A DNA stretch of 64,000 nucleotides from Siphonodentalium dalli (lineage: Eukaryota; Mollusca; Scaphopoda; Gadilida; Siphonodentaliidae): assembly GCA_032622095.1 (NCBI GenBank), contig CP136064.1, positions 273,447,614-273,511,613 of the forward strand, written 5' to 3'. Position 1 is the stretch's first letter; each line of letters opens with the position of its first letter. Under the pieces are notes generated by a model. The model worked only from the letters and a program-made list of their open reading frames with translations, was not told where the DNA came from and ran no database searches. This document shows, piece by piece, positions 45,867 to 58,290 of the stretch. Position numbers and translations under genes: made by a program.

Positions 45867-46455
45867 TCTATTATATATTTTGAAAGATCTGTGTGTGTGT
45901 GTGTGTATCTGTCTGTGTGTAATCGATGGACTCGAAAATGGCCCAGCCGATTTCGATGAAACTTGGTATGTGGGGGTATTTTCGGCCGGGGACGAACATA
46001 GGCATATTAATTTGTCCGTGCGACGTGACCTTGACCTTGAAATCGGGTCATTTCAAGGTCAAACGCCCGAATATCACGGGATTTCGATGAAACTTGGTAT
46101 GTGGGGGTGCTTTCGTATGGGGAGTCTCATAAGCATATTCATTTGCCTGTGCGACGTGACCTTGACCTTGAAATAGGGTCAATTCAAGGTCAAATCGCCA
46201 ATTTTGATGGTATTTCGACGAAATTTTATACATAGGGTTACTTTTGTCCACTGGGTGTTTTGGACGGGTCAAATCGTAACCCCGACCTGACCTTGACCTT
46301 CAAAATGATCAATTCAAGGTCAAATCGGGTGAAACCGGATGGATTTAGACGGGTACTTTTGTCGGGTACTTTTGTTCGGGCAGTGTTTTGGACGGGTCAA
46401 ATCGTGACCCCACTTGACCTTGGCCTTCAAAATAGACAATTCAAGGTCAAAGCCC
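45446..46455. promoter_or_regulatory. Array of TCAAGGTCA nuclear-receptor half-sites
   Basis: Within HLE-1 and HLE-2 I count about 15 exact copies of TCAAGGTCA (either strand) and about three TGAAGGTCA variants in 1 kb. Several are overlapping pairs TCAAGGTCAAGGTCA (DR0). The word is the extended half-site of ERR/NR5A-type monomer receptors, and DR0 is the NR6A1/GCNF type. Binding is inference from motif only. Confidence 0.45.
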
Positions 46456-46470
46456 GGACGAAGTTGGGCA
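45867..46470 (+). mobile_element. Helitron-like element HLE-2
   Basis: Begins directly at the CTAG of HLE-1 with TCTATTATATATTTTGAAAG and repeats its whole structure, ending AAAGCCCGGACGAAGTTGGGC where a TA microsatellite replaces the last bases. Confidence 0.7.
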
Positions 46471-46491
46471 TATATATATATATATATATAT

Positions 46492-46937
46492 ATCATATAT
46501 ATTTTGAAGACCTCTGTATGTCTGTCTGTCTGTATGTATGTATGAATGTATGTCATTTAAACAAATCTACGATTCTCGACCGATCGGGACGAAACTTGGT
46601 ACGTGTGTGTAGTTTGACCAGGCGGTCGTCGTTGTCGTATTGGCGAGCCCGTACGGCGCCCGCTTCGCGCATGCGCAGACGAGATCTCGGAAACGGGTGG
46701 AGCTATCGACTTGAAATTTGGTATGTGAATGTATCTTGCCCCGGATACGAATTTTATCGGGTCGCCGAGCCCGTGTGACGCCAGCTTCGCGCATGCGCAG
46801 ACCAGATCTCGGAAACGGGTAGAGCTATCGACTTGAAATTTGGTTTTTGAATAGCCCGGACAACGTCGGGCTGGGTAGAGCTATCGACTTGAAATTTGGT
46901 TTTTGAATAGCCCGACAACGTCGGGCTCATCGGCTAG
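46492..46937 (+). mobile_element. Helitron-like element HLE-3
   Basis: From CATATATATTTTGAAGACC through GTATG microsatellite and two blocks with CTATCGACTTGAAATTTGGT to hairpin AGCCCGACAACGTCGGGCT (46909-46927) and CTAG. The terminal hairpin and its ~50-bp lead are tandemly duplicated (first copy near 46854-46872). Confidence 0.65.
46667..46798. promoter_or_regulatory. NRF1-type palindromes GCGCATGCGC (first pair)
   Basis: Perfect GCGCATGCGC at 46667-46676 and 46789-46798, each followed by AGAC(C/G)AGATCTCGGAAACGGG. Further perfect sites at 52375-52384, 52497-52506 and 53564-53573, and a decayed one at 53686-53695, all in Helitron-like elements. The word matches the NRF1 recognition palindrome; function is inferred. 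Confidence 0.45.
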
Positions 46938-46968
46938 TCTATCTATACTATATATTTTGAGACTTCCG

Positions 46969-47005
<37 letters not shown>

Positions 47006-47797
47006 ATGTGTGGGTACTTCATGGAATCGAAAACGGTTGGACAGATTGAGCTCAAATTTCGTATATAAGTGTAAAATACCACGGACACCGCCGTGATCGC
47101 GTTTTGGAGAAGCTCAGAGCACCGTTTCTCCCTTCCCAATTATCAAAATCACCGCAATCGGCACTTCGGGATTAATAGCGTTGATATATAAAGAGCGTTC
47201 GTTTTCCGCAGTGTCTATATAAAGAGCGTCGTTTTCGCTATCTACTTATCTGTATGACGGGAGTATGTAGCCTGTCGCAAATATTATGCAGAGAGATTTC
47301 ACGACATTAGGACGGGTACGGTAGACTCGAAATATTATGCAGAGAGATTTCCCAACGGGAAGCGTGTGTGTTCACGACGGGAAGTGTTTGTTTTCAATTC
47401 AATGCAATGTTATCGCTCGAAATATTATGCAGGACGGGTACGGGCAGGTTAAAAAAAAGAAAACAAAGAATGCGTTGTCTGTCGTTCCTAGGAATGGGGG
47501 ATTTCTACGGGTAAATTTTTCCGCCAGAAACAAAAAAATTAATTAAAACAATTTAAAATTAAAAAAATTTAAAAATAAAAAAACAATTCAGAAAAAATAT
47601 ATATTAAATTTAAAAAACATTAAATTCATATTAAAAAATAAAAAACAAAAATAAATAAAAACCAAATAATTTAAAAAATGTCATGTTTCTGACGAAATTT
47701 TGTACAAATGCAGCACAAGTGTCTCGGAACCTGTTGCAATTGCTTTTTCGAACAAAGCCATGGGACGAATGCCGCCAGTGGCGGTCTAACCTGCTAG
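46938..47797 (+). mobile_element. Helitron-like element HLE-4
   Basis: Starts TCTATCTATACTATATATTT at the CTAG of HLE-3; TA/TG microsatellite; GGTACTTCATGGAATCGAAA; ends hairpin CCGCCAGTGGCGG (47772-47784) then CTAG (47794-47797). No ORF. Confidence 0.7.
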
Positions 47798-48172
47798 TCT
47801 ATCTATATATCCAATGGTTTAAACATATTTATTCGCTATATATGCTTATAAATACATACATTTGGCAACGGGATTGAAGAACAAGTGCGGGCCACTTATA
47901 TGCTACTTCTATCCCGATCACCAGACAATCAAGTGAAAGAAAAAAATGAGCATGGCATTGAACAATTATATATGGTATTAAAGTGTATAAAGTTAAAGTT
48001 TGATTTTTGCTAGTCTCTCCCAACTTGTTCGAAAGTATCTGGTTGCTATATAGTGTACTGTGCTCATCTATCCTTAATGGTAAGGTGGCAGGACAGTGCA
48101 ATATGTTCTTATAGAGCGTTTAAGACTATACACAGAAATATTATTTTTATTATTTAGTTTTTTCTTTCTTCC

Positions 48173-51100
48173 CTAATAGTCGTCTGCTGTTGAACTTCGT
48201 GTGTTCTCACCCTGGGGTGTGTCTCTAATAAAGATTTGGACAGCCTTGAAAATGTCTTCATTATTGGAATTTGATAAGCTTGGATCTCCAAATAGTAAAG
48301 TTTTTACTGAATAAATATTGAATCGTAGTAGCTTGTTCAGCAAGTCTACTCTTGGAATAATATGCAATTGACATTGGAAAAAATAATGAAATGCGTTTTC
48401 TTCACCATCGCCGCATCTACAGGCTTTGTACACCGCAATATAATTGAAGTATGTATCTGATTGGAGTTCACTGCATTCGCACCTGAGTCGACATTGTAAG
48501 ATATTTAATGATCGTTTCCCTGTAGAAAAATACTTAGGAGGTTTAACCGGATTGGGAATAAGTGATTGTCGAAAACATTCATAATTCATGTTTCTTATTT
48601 TTTTTAACGCGTTTATTCCAGTCATTTATACACTTGGGCATGAAGGTGGACTCTTTTCTTTTGTAATTGCATTTCATAGGGATAAAATTTGATGCATTTC
48701 TGGTATCATGGTCATTTCGGGCGCTGAATTTGGATGGTATAAGGTCTGTCAAATAGTTAGGTGTTTTTTCGTTTACTATATTGTTGAATGTCAAAACCTG
48801 TTTGTAATATCTTCGAGTTTCTAACGTCTCCCAACCTAGTTCGGTCAGAAGTCTAATATTTGGAACTGATCTGGTGCAACCGGTGACTATTCTAGCTGCT
48901 TCGTATTGAACATCTTCTAGATCTTTTAGTAAGTAATCAGGTGCACCAGACCAAACGTTACTAGCGTATTGCATAAGGGATCGAACATGGGATAAATAGA
49001 GGGTTTGAAGTGTTTCACGATTTAGCGTTGCTCTTAGTTTACGCAATTGTGACAGGCGTGCGTATGCCCTTGTGCATATATTACCAATGTGTGTGTTCCA
49101 AGTTAGGTTGTCGTCAATATCCAATCCTAGGTGTTTGTGGCTATTATAGTATTCTAGGGCTACCCCGTCGAAAATGATTGTAGGTTTAACAACACTTGGC
49201 TTGGAAAATAACATTAGATTGGTTTTACTACTATTAAATTGGACACACCAATTTTCAGCCCAGTCTCTGATTTTGTTCATGTCTCTATTGACTGTCAATT
49301 GAAGGTTATACGTATCACTATCGCTGTTGATTAAACATGTGTCGTCAGCATACAGTCTTGTGCTAGATTTAATTCCATCGGCTATGTCATTAATGTAAAT
49401 TAAAAACATCAGAGGCCCGACTACAGATCCCTGGGGCACCCCAGCTGATATTGAGGAGTACTGCGAAAAGCTTGAGTTGACTCTAACTCTTTGCTGTCTA
49501 TCTTGTAAATAGTTTGTCATCCATTTCAGAATATTACCTTTCAAACTATATTTCTCTAATTTTAAAACAAGACCTCGGTGCCAGACTTTGTCAAACGCTT
49601 TGGAAATATCGAAAAATACTGCACAACTCGTTTGGCCCTCGTCGATTGCACAGTGGATATTATGAATGATTTCAATTAGTTGAAATTCGGTACTATGACC
49701 AGGTATAAATCCAGACTGATGCTTATATAAAAGGTTGTGGGTTTTCAAATGGCTTAGAATTTCATTAAAAACTAATCTCTCTAGTACCTTGCCGACACAA
49801 CTTTTTTAAAGAGGGGCATCACATCGGCTTTCTTCCAAGCTGTAGGAAAACAACAGCTCTTTAAAGATAAATTGAAAATTATTTTAAGTGGTTTGCAAAC
49901 TGAGCCATGTGTTTCCCTTAGCATTTTGGTACTTATACCATCGGGGCCCGTGGCTTTATTTGTGTGTAAAATTTTCAAAAATTTTGATATGTCCTCCTCG
50001 GTAGTTTTGATATCTTCTATTTTTTCGGTTGTTCTTTCTGCAAATTTCGGTAATGTCGATTTTTCATTTTCTAGTGTACTATTTCGCGTGAAAATTGAAT
50101 TTAAGACCTGTGCCTTTTGATAATCGTCCTCAAAACTTATGTTGTTAAAGTTTAGTGGGGGAATTTTCTCGTCATTGCAGGGGGGGGGTGAAAAAAAAAT
50201 TCCGGCACGTATGCCGGGGTTGGCGGGTGGTCAAAGCCACCAACAAGCAATTTTTTCCGCAACTAAAAAAAAAATTCCTGCTTGTTTTTTAGTGTTTTGG
50301 CAATGAGTTGGGCTTCAAAACCACTTTGAATGAGAGAAATAATGTAATTCTAACTGGTAAACTGACTGCAGGCAGTTATCGTGTTGTATTTTGTTGCAAA
50401 TTTTGAAATCCAAGATGGCCGCTGGCAGCCATGTTTTTTTGGCCGAATGACATAAAAATGACTCATTCCTATTTACATGTCCATGTTAACATCCATGATA
50501 AATAGTATGCACAGAAATTCATATACAGCTGTTTACAGTGAATTTCCCACCGCAAATCTCTGTTTTAGTGTTAAAAGGGGGGGTGTCAAAAATTGGTCAG
50601 AAAAAACTGCCGAAAACGGAAAAAAAATTGGCGGTGGGGGTGGGTGGGTACAAAAAATGATCGAAAGGGAAAAAATGCCATACGTGCCTCGATTTTTTTT
50701 CCGACCCCCCCCCCCCCCCCCGGTCATTGGAGAAATTATTAAGTAATTGTTTAGTGACATGCCAGAATTGTTTTGGCTCATTTACTTTCAAGTTTTCATC
50801 TGGGCTAGCTAAATATTTATCTTTGGCTGACTTTTTCAAGTTATTTGTTCTGTTGCGGGTTGCTTTATATTTATCCCAGGCACTAGGAAGATTTGTGCGC
50901 AGCGCTTTCTTTCTGAGGCGGTCGCGTTTCCGAATATGTTTTCTTATTAAACTGTCAAACCATGGTTTGTCATTCTCACGTATAGTAACTGATTGGAATG
51001 GGATATATTTGCGAGCAAGTGTTAGGAAAGTGTGAGTAAAAACGTCTACAGTCTGATTTATATCGGAGTGACCTGTGCTCACGAGAATGTCTGACCATTT

Positions 51101-51665
51101 GATTGCATTAATTTCGAAGTTCATGCCAACAAAATCTGCTCTGGCATAATTCCAAACATTCCGTTGATAAGACTTTTTCCTAGGATTTGGAAATGAAATT
51201 TCTACAGATGTTGCTCTATGGTCTGATAAACCTAGATCAATAGTAAACGGGTTTAGGTAAACTAGACTATCACTTAATAAAATCGGATCTAAGAGTGTTG
51301 CTGAGTTCACACCTATTCGAGTTGGCTCTTTAATTACGTTCTCATTTGCTCATGATTTTTTGAAGCTCACCATCGCGATTTAATAAATTGCAATTTAGAT
51401 CTCCAACCATGACTAATGGCATATTATATGCTAGGGCCTTGGCAATGGATTTGTCAAGATTCGTCCGGTAAGAGTCTAAGCATTCACGCTCAGACCTGTA
51501 AGTTACGCAGAAAAGAAATTTCTGCCTGGTTCCAATTTCAAACCACAAAATTTCGTCGTCAAAACCTAATTCGGGTAAATATGTATACACAATTCTGGGT
51601 GCAAAATACACAGCCAGACCTCCTCCGTGTTCGTTTCTATCAAGTCTGAACGGAGCTTGAAAATT
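48173..51665 (-). pseudogene. LINE ORF2: endonuclease plus reverse transcriptase, broken
   Basis: Read in order: endonuclease part from RLDRNEHGGGLAVYFAP, VMVGDLNCN, LLDPILLS and LGLSDHRAT (51665-50730). A frameshift lies near 51345. A MITE at 50178-50722 splits the coding sequence between FSND and EKIPPLNF. Then KATGPDGIS. Near 49800 a short deletion with a frameshift removes the conserved segment between PLFKK and VGKVLERL. RT core follows: HQSGFIPGHST, FFDISKAFDKVWHRG, AGVPQGSVVGP, YADDTCLI, HKHLGLDID. Another frameshift near 48600 precedes a C-terminal Cys/His block (CRCGDGEENAFHYFFQCQLH). The polymerase aspartates are present, but the element cannot make one protein. The forward frames here are shadows. 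Confidence 0.85.
50178..50722. mobile_element. hAT-like MITE with G-tract ends, copy 2 (inside LINE)
   Basis: CAGGGGGGGGGTG... to ...CCCCCCCCCCCCGG with ~40-bp inverted ends (CGGCACGTATGCCGG / GCCATACGTGCC). Flanks GTCATTG at 50171-50177 and 50723-50729; if 8 bp, the last base differs. Interior matches 15921-16450. Joining the flanks restores the LINE reading frame. Confidence 0.85.
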
Positions 51666-51682
51666 GGAAATATAATTTGAGA

Positions 51683-52626
<944 letters not shown>

Positions 52627-54090
52627 TCTATACTATATATTTTGAGACTTCGTATATGTGTGTGTGTGTGTGTGTGTGTGTACTTCATAGAATCCAAAAC
52701 GCGTGTAAAGATTGAGCTCAAACTTCCTATGTAAGTGTCAAATCCCACCGACACGAACGTGGTCGCGGTTTAGAGAAGCTCAGAGCACCCGTTCTCCAAT
52801 CTCAAATCACCGCATAGGCACGGCGGGGGTTAATCAAGTGATTATTTAATGAGCGTTTGTTTTTGACGCATCTCTATAAAGAGCGTCTTTTTCCCATTCA
52901 ACGTTATTCGCATCTGCAGAGTTATACGGGAACGCAAACGTTATCGCTCGAAATTTATTCCCTGCGAGCACGGATGGCGCGCTCTGTTTTTACAGTATAT
53001 ACCTTCGGTATATACCGAAATCATCCCAGATAATCACGAATATAGCATCAGATTTCTCCCCAGATATACCGTTATAAAGCTACTGGAATCTGCCAATCTA
53101 CGGGAAATTCCAGGGAATGCCGATTGAGCTCAAACTTGCTACCTACGGGAAGTGTCATATATATGAGTGTGTCCCTTATAGACTCTAACCGATTGAGCTC
53201 AAACTTGCTAAATAAGAAAATAGCCCCCAAGCCGTAAATATCAACAACAACGACATTGCTACCTACGGGGAACAACGTTATTAGCATCTGCAGAATTATG
53301 CAGAGAGAAAGTGCTTTCCTATTTTTAGAACGCAACACATGTTTACGTCGCGTTGGTGATTGAGGTTCACAACGGGGTTAATTGACTGTCCGCTCTTTGC
53401 GACGATGAGGTTCACGGCGGGGACTATTGACCAACACTCACAATTTCGTCTTTTGCATCAGATACCAACACCTCGACCGATCGGGACGAAACTTGGTACG
53501 TGAGTGTAGTTTGACCAGGTGGTCGTCGCTGTCGTATTGGCGAGCCCGTGCGACGCCCGTGCAGCGCATGCGCAGACAAGATATCGGAAACGGGTGGAGC
53601 TATCGACTTGAAATTTGGTATGTGAATGTATCTTGCCCCGGATACGAATTTTATCGGGTCGCCGAGCCCGTGCGACGCCAGATACGCGCATGGGCAGACC
53701 AGATCTCGGAAACGGGTGGAGCTATCGACTTGAAATTTGGTACGTTATCGCTCGAAATTTCGCATACTGAACGGGGGACGGCGTTTGTTTACATTATCTG
53801 GAACTCGCTTCCTAGGAACGGGGACATATTCATCGGATTAGACCCCCACGGCATCCCCACGACAATGTCGGCTTATAAGACATCATGGATTACTATGTGT
53901 AGTTACGATTGCTAACTTAGCATCAATGAGTTTATGTTACTACACATGACAGCCGATGGACAATTGGTCTCTATATATGTACCAAAATTACGCCGCGTTG
54001 TTGACTGGGAAATTCCAGGGAATGCCGATTGAGCTCAAACTTGCTACCTACGGGAAGTGTCATATATATGAGTGTGTCCTTTATATACTC
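52627..54090 (+). mobile_element. Helitron-like element HLE-6 and diverged continuation
   Basis: Starts TCTATACTATATATTTTGAG at the CTAG of HLE-5, then TG run, TACTTCATAGAATCCAAAAC. Includes two GCGCATGCGC-type blocks (53480-53740) and two copies of an 80-bp stretch (53101-53180 and 54007-54087: GGGAAATTCCAGGGAATGCC, GATTGAGCTCAAACTTGCTA). No terminal CTAG was found before the ORF1 element begins. Forward frame 53427-53915 spans repeat units and is not accepted as a gene. Confidence 0.55.
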
Positions 54091-54091
54091 G

Positions 54092-55877
54092 ACTCGGATT
54101 CCAAGATGGCGGCCGAGTCATAACAAGCTAATTTTCGCTCCTACTTTTTCGGCTATTTAACGGGGAAAAGAATGTAATAAAGACACACAATATACAAGGA
54201 TCTTCGGCGGGTTTAACACAGAGAACTATACGGACCGATCGGGTATTTTGAAATTTGTTTTTCCGAGTTTGAAGCCGGATACGATTTGACTGACCACGAC
54301 CAATATCCGATAAAAATGGCGGGCGTGGTAGAAGACTCTCAAAATGAACTTGTAAATACCTCACAAGATAAGTCTGACTTAACAAATAGCATGGCTGCTG
54401 ATGATAAAACTAACTGTTCAAATTTAATAAATGGTGAAAAACATCCTGAATTAACAACCACACTTCCAGTTGGAGACATCCAGTCTCAGTCAGAGATTTC
54501 AAAACCTGACACAGTTATGGAAGTCATCAATTCTGTGGCTGATACAAACTATGATTTTTCTGGAAGCCAACCTCAATCAGATGTAATTACTCTCTGTCTA
54601 GCAAACTCCATTTTTGATCCACCCTCCAGCCAAGTTTCGAGTTTAAATGCATCACCACAGGACTCACCAATAGGCACCCCAACCAGCTTCGCATCAAATT
54701 TTCAAGCGGTTTCCCAGTCAATGCAATCTTTCAGTGCGAAATAAAGAAAGAAACGACGTAGAGGACCGGTATCTACAGAGTAAGATTCATTAGATGAACA
54801 CATAAATAAGACAATTAAAGACCAAATCAGTGTATGCATGAAGCAAGAGATTCAGACATTGGGGAACCAAATGAAAATTTTAACAGATATGTTTGCAACT
54901 ATGCATACTACAATTGAAGAGTCAGTAAAAACAAGCATATCAAATACACAAAAGGAGGTGATTACAGTAAAAAAATGGGATGCAGAGCATGCAGCAAGAA
55001 ATAAATTCTCTCAAAACTGAAGTCCGCGAACTAAAGGGTGAGAATCAGAAACTGACTGAGATATCTTTGCAAAACTCAAATTCAAATCCTACTGGGTCCT
55101 TGGACAAAGAATGGATTGAAAACCTCATTGAGAAGAAATTCAAGAAAGCAATCAAGCACACCGACACTGAGGTTGAGAAAGGAGAACAGTATAGTCGTAT
55201 AAATTGTCTACAATTCCATAATGTGCCTATTCCAGATGACATCTCCAACCCTTTTAATATTGATGCAAAATGTGTAGTTAGGGATATCTGTGAGCACTTC
55301 CTTAAAGTTAAATTACATCCCAGAGACATTTCAAATGCTCATCCTCTTGGTGCGCCTCATACTGTACCTGAAGGTCCTTTAATTCCTGCCAGGAAAGCAG
55401 ACAAGCTGTTTGAATCAGAACAAACATCATCCCATCTAAATAAACATGCAGCTTCAAATCAGCAGACAGATATATTGGTACCAGGGAGCCAGACTCGTAA
55501 AACAACCACCAAGGCCTGCAACATAATAGTACGCTTTGGAAATTGGTATGCTCGAAAAGCTGTGTTCGACAATAAGAAACTTCTAAAGGGTCAAAGTAAG
55601 ATCTTCATAACCGAGAACCTTACCAAGGCTAGAAGTGACATTGTGCGAGAACTTTACTTATTAAAGAAGGAGAAACTCATTTCTTCCTATTGGACATTTC
55701 GTGGAAACATCTTCACCAAGACAACAGAGACATCAAAGCCATTCAAAGTAAATTCACTCGAGGAAGTGAAATCAATCAAGGAAAAGTGAACATACCAAAT
55801 GTACCACTGAACATTGAGAAATTATCACCTTTATCACAAATTACTCAATCATCCACACATAAATAAAAAAAAAAAAA
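54092..55877 (+). mobile_element. ORF1-only LINE derivative (half-LINE)
   Basis: Begins around TCCAAGATGGCGGCCGAG (an AAGATGGC, YY1-like word at 54103-54110), has a ~180-bp leader, an ORF1-type coding region (54286-55789), then ~70 bp and a poly(A) run (55865-55877). No endonuclease or RT follows, so it looks like an ORF1-only retrocopy comparable in plan to HAL1 elements of mammals. No clear target duplication. Confidence 0.6.
54286..55789 (+). pseudogene. LINE ORF1-like nucleic-acid-binding protein, broken
   Basis: Frame from MTDHDQYPIKMAGVV; Ser/Thr-rich N-terminal region; in-frame stops at 54742 and 54781 on either side of a basic patch RKKRRRG. Then QEIQTLGNQMKILTDMF, a coiled-coil segment. 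A frameshift at the A-run near 54967-54980 leads to MQSMQQEINSLKTEVRELKG (coiled coil), an RRM-like block (EQYSRINCLQFHNVPIPDDI ... CNIIVRFGNWYARKAVF) and a C-terminal block (FITENLTKARSDIVRELYLL ... WTFRGNIFTK). Coiled coil, RRM and CTD in that order are the architecture of L1-type ORF1p, which coats LINE RNA. About 500 codons if joined. Three lesions make it non-functional as one protein. Confidence 0.7.
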
Positions 55878-56774
55878 TGGCACGTGTATCCACCTTGCCA
55901 TTTTAAATTTTCCAATTTAAAAACCCCTGATCATAGATAATTCTACTGTGTATGTCTACATTTGAAATTTAAGTTCCAAAACTCGCTAATGTTACATATA
56001 TCCATTAACTTGGTAACTGTTACCATGTGATAACTATGAATCGCACGTTATCATATATACATTTGCCCCACCCTACCCAATCAGACTTCCGAAACCCTAT
56101 ATTACATTTACCCATAAGATACAATTATGTACTATAATATATCTATTTACTTGGTGACTGTTGCCATGTGATAAATATGAATCACGGTTTATGATATATT
56201 GTTTTTCCCTCATCCTATCCATATACATGTATGATACATGAATTTAGACTTTCACAACTTCTTAGTTGTGAAATTTATGCACGAAATACCATTTAAGGTC
56301 ACAATTATACATGTTCTTGGTAAATGGTATCAACTATCATTTAGAGCTACTAGTATAAATGAGAGTGTATGATATAATATAATATATCATATAGTGTATC
56401 ATATCTATTTACTTGGTAACTGTTACCATGTGATAAAAATGAATCACAGTCTATGGATATTCATTTGCCCCCATACTATTTTTATATGATATATGCAATC
56501 AGATTTCCACGACTTATTATGAACTATAAATCATGTACATGTATGCTAATATATCCATTTGCCCTCATTATATCCATATATGATCCATGAATTCAACTTC
56601 AAATGTATGTTAATTAAATTTAACTTCCAAAACTTGTTAAAGATACATAATCTAAATTAACGTCCCTGAATTAGTATTCCTCGATTTCAGAGGTTAAAAA
56701 AAAAAAAAACAAACAAACAAACAAACAAACAAAAACAAAAACAAAGCAAAACAAAGCATTCCTATCAGTCGAGA

Positions 56775-57110
56775 AACCCACCCATCAAAGCTGAAAGTTA
56801 TCAGATAGAAAATTTCTAATTATGTTTTATTATCCACCACCTAAATAGTTGGCGGCCAAGCATATATTCAGCGAGCCGACCAACATACTCTTCATACCAA
56901 ATTACATTGAACAAAATGCCGATATAATATACTAGTAACTCGTTATGGAAAATTTTATACCAAGGTTGACCGCGGTAAGCATTATCTTTGGAAATAAATC
57001 AATCTTGAAAACTAAAGCATCTTTTGAACAAATGATGCTATTGTTAGAACATGTTGACACAGGGACCATCAGGTCGGATTGTGTATCTTTAATGTCACAG
57101 AATGATTATA
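56775..57110 (+). mobile_element. R1 MITE copy
   Basis: GAAACCCACCCATCAAAGCT, GTTATCAGATAG, TTGAACAAAATGCCGATAT, GGTTGACCGCGGTAAGCATT to AGGTCGGATTGTGTATC. The ORF 56945-57172 is a repeat by-product shared with 58134-58334. Confidence 0.6.
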
Positions 57111-57961
57111 TGCATATACTAGGAAATATGTTTACTGCAAATCAGAGTTTTCATTTGCTACAGTATAATTGATACATGTACCTGGTAGATACAATTTAAG
57201 TTCCAAAACTTATTGATGCTAGACTAGTGAATTTAATTGCTACTATGCAACATAACTATTTTGCCCTCACCCTATTCATTTGACACTACTTTTCCAAAAT
57301 AAAATTGTATCCATATGAAAGCTAACTTCTAAAACTTGCTAATGTCTCATACTAGCATACACTTATCTTGGTAACAGCTGCCATATATCAAATATGAATC
57401 ACATTTTATGATAAATTTCTTATATATATTCCCATCTATGCATATCATATGTTCACTCCCCCCCCCCATATAAGACATGAAATTTACTTCCAAAATCTGT
57501 CAAAGTCAATGATACAGATCTCATTCGCATTCAAGGAACGTAAACAAGATCGGTTTAATATTAATGATATATTATTACAATAATCATTTTTGAAACTTAT
57601 TCCGAATAATTTTGTTTTTGTTTTTTGTTTAACCTATGCTAAAAATGCTAAAAACAGACTAATTTAACCATGGCTTTATGCACGGATTAGTAAATGTCAG
57701 ACAAGCATTTACTTGATAACAACTATGCTTAAATGACTATCTACACATACAATACTACTATTTAAGGTGACCATTATGCATGTACATGTACTGGCCTGGT
57801 AATTGGTAACTATCATCAGTTAGAAACTACTAGTATAAATCAGAGTGTATGATATTAAATTTAACTTCCAAAACTTGTTAAAGATACATAATCTAAATTA
57901 ACGTCCCTGAATTAGTATTCCTCGATTTCAGAGGTTAAAAAAAAAACTAAACATTTTTATC

Positions 57962-58290
57962 AGTCAAGAAACCCACCCATCAAAGCTGAAAGTTATCAGA
58001 TAGAAATTTTCTAATTATGTTTTATTATCCACCACCTAAATAGTTGGCGGCCAAGCATATACTCAGCGAGCCGACCAACATACTCTTCATACCAAATTGC
58101 ATTGAACAAAATGCCGATATAATATAACTCGTTATGGAAAATTTTATACCAAGGTTGACCGCGGTAAGCATTACCTTTGGAAATAAATCAATCTTGAAAA
58201 CTAAAACATCTTTTGAACAAATGATGCTATTGTTAGAACATGTTGACACGGCGAATATCAAGTCGGATTGTGTATCTTTAATATCACAGG
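57962..58290 (+). mobile_element. R1 MITE copy
   Basis: Nearly identical to the copy at 56.8 kb, consistent with amplification as part of the larger block. Confidence 0.6.

Larger units (their letters stand above)
48140..51680 (-). mobile_element. APE-type LINE (CR1/jockey-like group), 5'-truncated
   Basis: Endonuclease-RT retrotransposon in reverse orientation, lacking the start of ORF2 and all of ORF1. It lies between the CTAG of HLE-4 (followed by TCTATCTATATAT) and GAACTCCGTATATATA, text typical of the front of an HLE element, so it probably inserted into the next Helitron-like unit. The 3' flank is AT-rich with no clear poly(A) or target duplication. Confidence 0.75.

Noticed and set aside
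45111-46794. 172-192-residue forward ORFs with repeated blocks such as ETWYVGVFSAGDEHRHINLS
   Set aside because: They are read-throughs of Helitron-like repeat units and pass through TA/TG microsatellites; frames shift between units, and the same text is seen in opposite-strand ORFs.
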